From Protonemura montana (Eukaryota > Arthropoda > Insecta > Plecoptera > Nemouridae), in the NCBI GenBank assembly GCA_947568835.1, contig OX387605.1:14822418-14886417 (forward strand): 64,000 bases of DNA, read 5' to 3'. The notes beneath the pieces are model-generated. The model was not told where the DNA came from, did not search any database, and worked only from the letters and a program-made list of their open reading frames with translations. Every line of letters begins with the position of its first letter. The stretch's first letter is position 1. Positions 61,166 to 64,000 of this stretch are shown one piece after another. Position numbers and translations under genes: made by a program.

Positions 61166-64000
61166 AATAGGTCAACGGTCTTGCATTTTAAAATAATAAG
61201 TAAGCGGTTGAAAGTTTTACACCTAGTAATTTGACTCTTTTGGAGAAGGATTATGTAATCAATTCATAAAAATTAACTTCTTTATAGTAGTAGTAATTGT
61301 CGTTAATCGTTTTGGTCCTGCATTCTGCGGTAAAAGATTCCATCGAATGACACGTGATGAAACGAAACTTATTTTGAGCATGAGTTGTATGAATAAAGTA
61401 ATTAGTAAAGAAGTGCTCCAGATTCAGGTAAAGACGTCACCGGCCTCACAACTAATTCTACACCTACTTTACTTGGCCACGTCGCCGTGCTTTCATGTGG
61501 GCTTTTTTCTGACACTAAAGGTGCTTTCGTTTACCAGCCCTTGCGAAATTCTAGCTAAAAGGTGTGTGAATACGTTTTTCAATGCCTGGGGAAAGGAATG
61601 GGGTATTTATTGTATTTTCAATCTCATTGCAAAAACCAATCTAAGTTAATCCACAAAAGAAAGAGAGTGGAAAATCTTTCATTTGAACGCTTCAGTGAAA
61701 ATTTGCGAACGATGATAAAATTCCGTTTTTCTTGGTTAGTGGTTGTCTTCTTTCATGTCGTCTAATTTTTTAATTGCTTCAATGGTTGATGATCGCGCTC
61801 GGCGTCAAAATATTTTTTTTTCTAAAAAGAAAACACGAAAAACTCGGAAACGAAGCGTTAATGAATCTAGGGCATTAAAAAAAAACATTTTTCAGCCAAC
61901 GCTCCAATAACGAGTTTTGAGTAAATTACTGCCACCATGCAATTTATTACACGAAACAACTCCGCCGCAATATATTTTTTTACCAATTTAAACCAACAAC
62001 ATTGCACAACAACGAGGCCGTTATTTTTTCAAGAATAAACTGGAAATTCGAAATCAAATACGTACCTCAACCACGTTTTACACTACGCAAACGTCAATTA
62101 CGCATGTCATTACCCGATTTGAGATTGTATCCGACCAGTCTGGAACAGTGTTCCGATATTGAGAGACTACTTCTAACCAAGAGCAGATACACCAGCAATG
62201 AAGTGCCGAGTGGTGCTGACCATAGCTGTAGCTTCCCCACATAACATACAACCCCTCGGACATAAGAAACTCGCTGACGCGGATGCTACATTTGACAGCA
62301 GGGCTGGCCGTTGCCGCCGTGCTACGGTCCCAAGGGCAATCGTTGCTTAGTTTACAATTCACACACATCGTCAGTTCGCAGCCCGGTCGGTCGTGCCTCT
62401 TTCCGCAGCAAAGAGCCAGAAAAAAAATATATGTGGGGAAACCGAGGGAAACTCCGTTTTCGCAGAGAGATAGTTGAAATGAAACTTTCCGAGCAAGAAA
62501 CTGTGAATTGCGTTCGTAAGCGGATCGTAGATTTTATATCATGTCCAATGGCGATATTTTACGCTGAGTGTGTATAACTATATAGTAGTTGAAAGTGTAA
62601 CATGGGTAGTGAAGATAAATTTCTGTTAATTATTTTAATCGCCTCTCAAAGTCAACTAGACATGATATATTTCGGATAATTATTGTGGTGGTGGTCAAAC
62701 CATCTTAAACGTAGTTGCAGAAGTTATGCACAGAGTAGCTGTAAATTTTCTGCCATGTCTGATCTCTTACATTATTTAAAATCTGATAAGAGTAAGCTCT
62801 AACGTACTTTCATTATGCATTGCCGTTAAACAGCATTGCAAATTTACCTCTCGTCCTTCTTCTGCATCAAGATTTTGATCTTAGTTCGCTCCATGCTCTG
62901 CTGCTTTCTTAGATATCTTGTTTCTTGTATCTTGCGCCTAACCTTCTGCCGAAACATTACCTAACCATTCTCTCCTTGCATCTTTATGGTAGAAGGAATT
63001 GAAATCGCAGTGTTTTAACTCGACCTAATGGTTGAACCCTCTTAGCTTACAACTCGAACTTTCAGGCGAGCGAGGTCGACCGCTTACAGTAATATTGTTC
63101 TTGGACAAATCCACCTTTCAAGAAGAGTGTAGGAATCCAATTTAGTTTCTACTCAAACATTTTATAATGCTGTTTCTATTGAACTTTCCGTTCATGCACT
63201 CCCAATAGCAACTGCTTTATTATAAAGCAAACCAAAAAGTGAACCCGGAACCTCCACGGTTAACGTTCTGAAACGATCATCGTATTCCCCTTTTCAGCGT
63301 ATTTGTAAGAACCTATTGCGTATACTTTTGAGAGCGAAGAACAAAAATACGCCCGTCTGTTTTGAATTATTCTCTGTGTGGTTCCAATAATGTAGAGTCA
63401 ATATTATGTGTTACCTATAGCAGCCAAATATTAGTGTTACCTACATTTATCTTTGCATGTTAATACATTTCATTGAAGTAGGGAAACAAACAGTATATGC
63501 TTATTTATGCCCACTCGGAGCATATAAACAGCATTCTAAATGGTGGGAACGATCACATGTGTACAGGGTAGGAGTGGGAGTGGGAGGAACAAGTGAACTT
63601 GCTACCTCGTGGAAAATGTAGTCTAGCCACAGGAAAACTGAAAAGTGACGACGAAAAAATGCACTTAGCTCTTGTTTGTAAATAATTAAAGTTTTTTAAT
63701 TAAAAAATAATTTTTGAATTTTAAGAACCCTGTAATGTTGTAAATTTTTCCCGTTATTTAAGAGAAAACTTCAAAATTTTTTTCTTATATCTCTGACAAC
63801 ATGATTTTACAAATTTTAGTATAATGCAGTTTTCTAGAGATACAAATGCTGGACATGTGCTGCTGCATGCAGCTTCCAACGGTAGAAATCCGCACCAATG
63901 ATCGTTTTTCATAAAAAAAAAAACTACAAATTTATTCGCTAATTTCATTTCAGCCGATTTAAAAACCAACGTTATTGGAAACAGAAAGAACATGAGTTTA
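61166..64000. other. Distal flank, nothing recognised
   Basis: AT-rich. Open frames at 61347-61649, 62002-62244 (+) and 62078-62368 (-) have no family signatures, and overlapping frames on both strands argue for chance. No exon or RNA gene is supported. Confidence 0.4.

Noticed and set aside
1-64000. Any prokaryotic defence system, CRISPR array, operon or integrated virus
   Set aside because: No repeat-spacer pattern, no compact same-strand gene cluster, and no reverse transcriptase, integrase, capsid or polymerase motifs were seen in any listed frame.

Overview
This window reads as nuclear DNA of an arthropod, almost certainly an insect. It is AT-rich, gene-poor, and has small GT-AG exons lost in long introns and intergenic DNA. 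The only two genes I can identify belong to animal families. One is a dual-oxidase maturation factor (DuoxA, the Drosophila moladietz/NIP family). The other is a two-immunoglobulin Dpr cell-surface protein, from an arthropod-expanded neuronal family. I see no bacterial gene organisation, rRNA, intact tRNA or CRISPR array. I cannot name the order or species.

Layout. From 1 to 9409 there is non-coding DNA with several repeats. The best is an inverted-repeat element of about 700 bp (1900-2606). A dispersed repeat (3311-3640) has a second diverged copy at 50510-50830. The DuoxA gene lies on the + strand in four coding exons (9422-9613, 12311-12625, 12935-13153, 13357-13575). All joins are phase 0 and give a complete 314-residue protein, followed by a poly(A) signal at 13721. 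From about 13.75 to 28.3 kb there is a long non-coding interval with retrotransposon-like tails, small tandem repeats, a tRNA-promoter-like segment and a few unassigned open frames.

The dpr gene lies on the - strand, convergent with DuoxA. Five exons are visible (41031-40823, 31117-31016, 30588-30480, 30393-30109, 29326-29166). They encode 287 residues with both Ig domains and the C-terminus. The first exon or exons, with the signal peptide, were not found and lie upstream of 41031 (higher coordinates), perhaps outside the window. From 41 to 64 kb the DNA is probably the 5' intron or upstream flank of dpr. It holds repeats, homopolymer tracts, tRNA-like fragments, a cysteine-rich candidate exon and a GC-rich patch with a TATA-like box.

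The two genes have no evident shared pathway. DuoxA helps dual oxidase leave the ER and make hydrogen peroxide at epithelial surfaces. Dpr proteins bind DIP partners in synaptic and axonal recognition. I found no new multi-gene system. The most original observations are the inverted-repeat element, the dispersed repeat families and the unassigned cysteine-rich frame.
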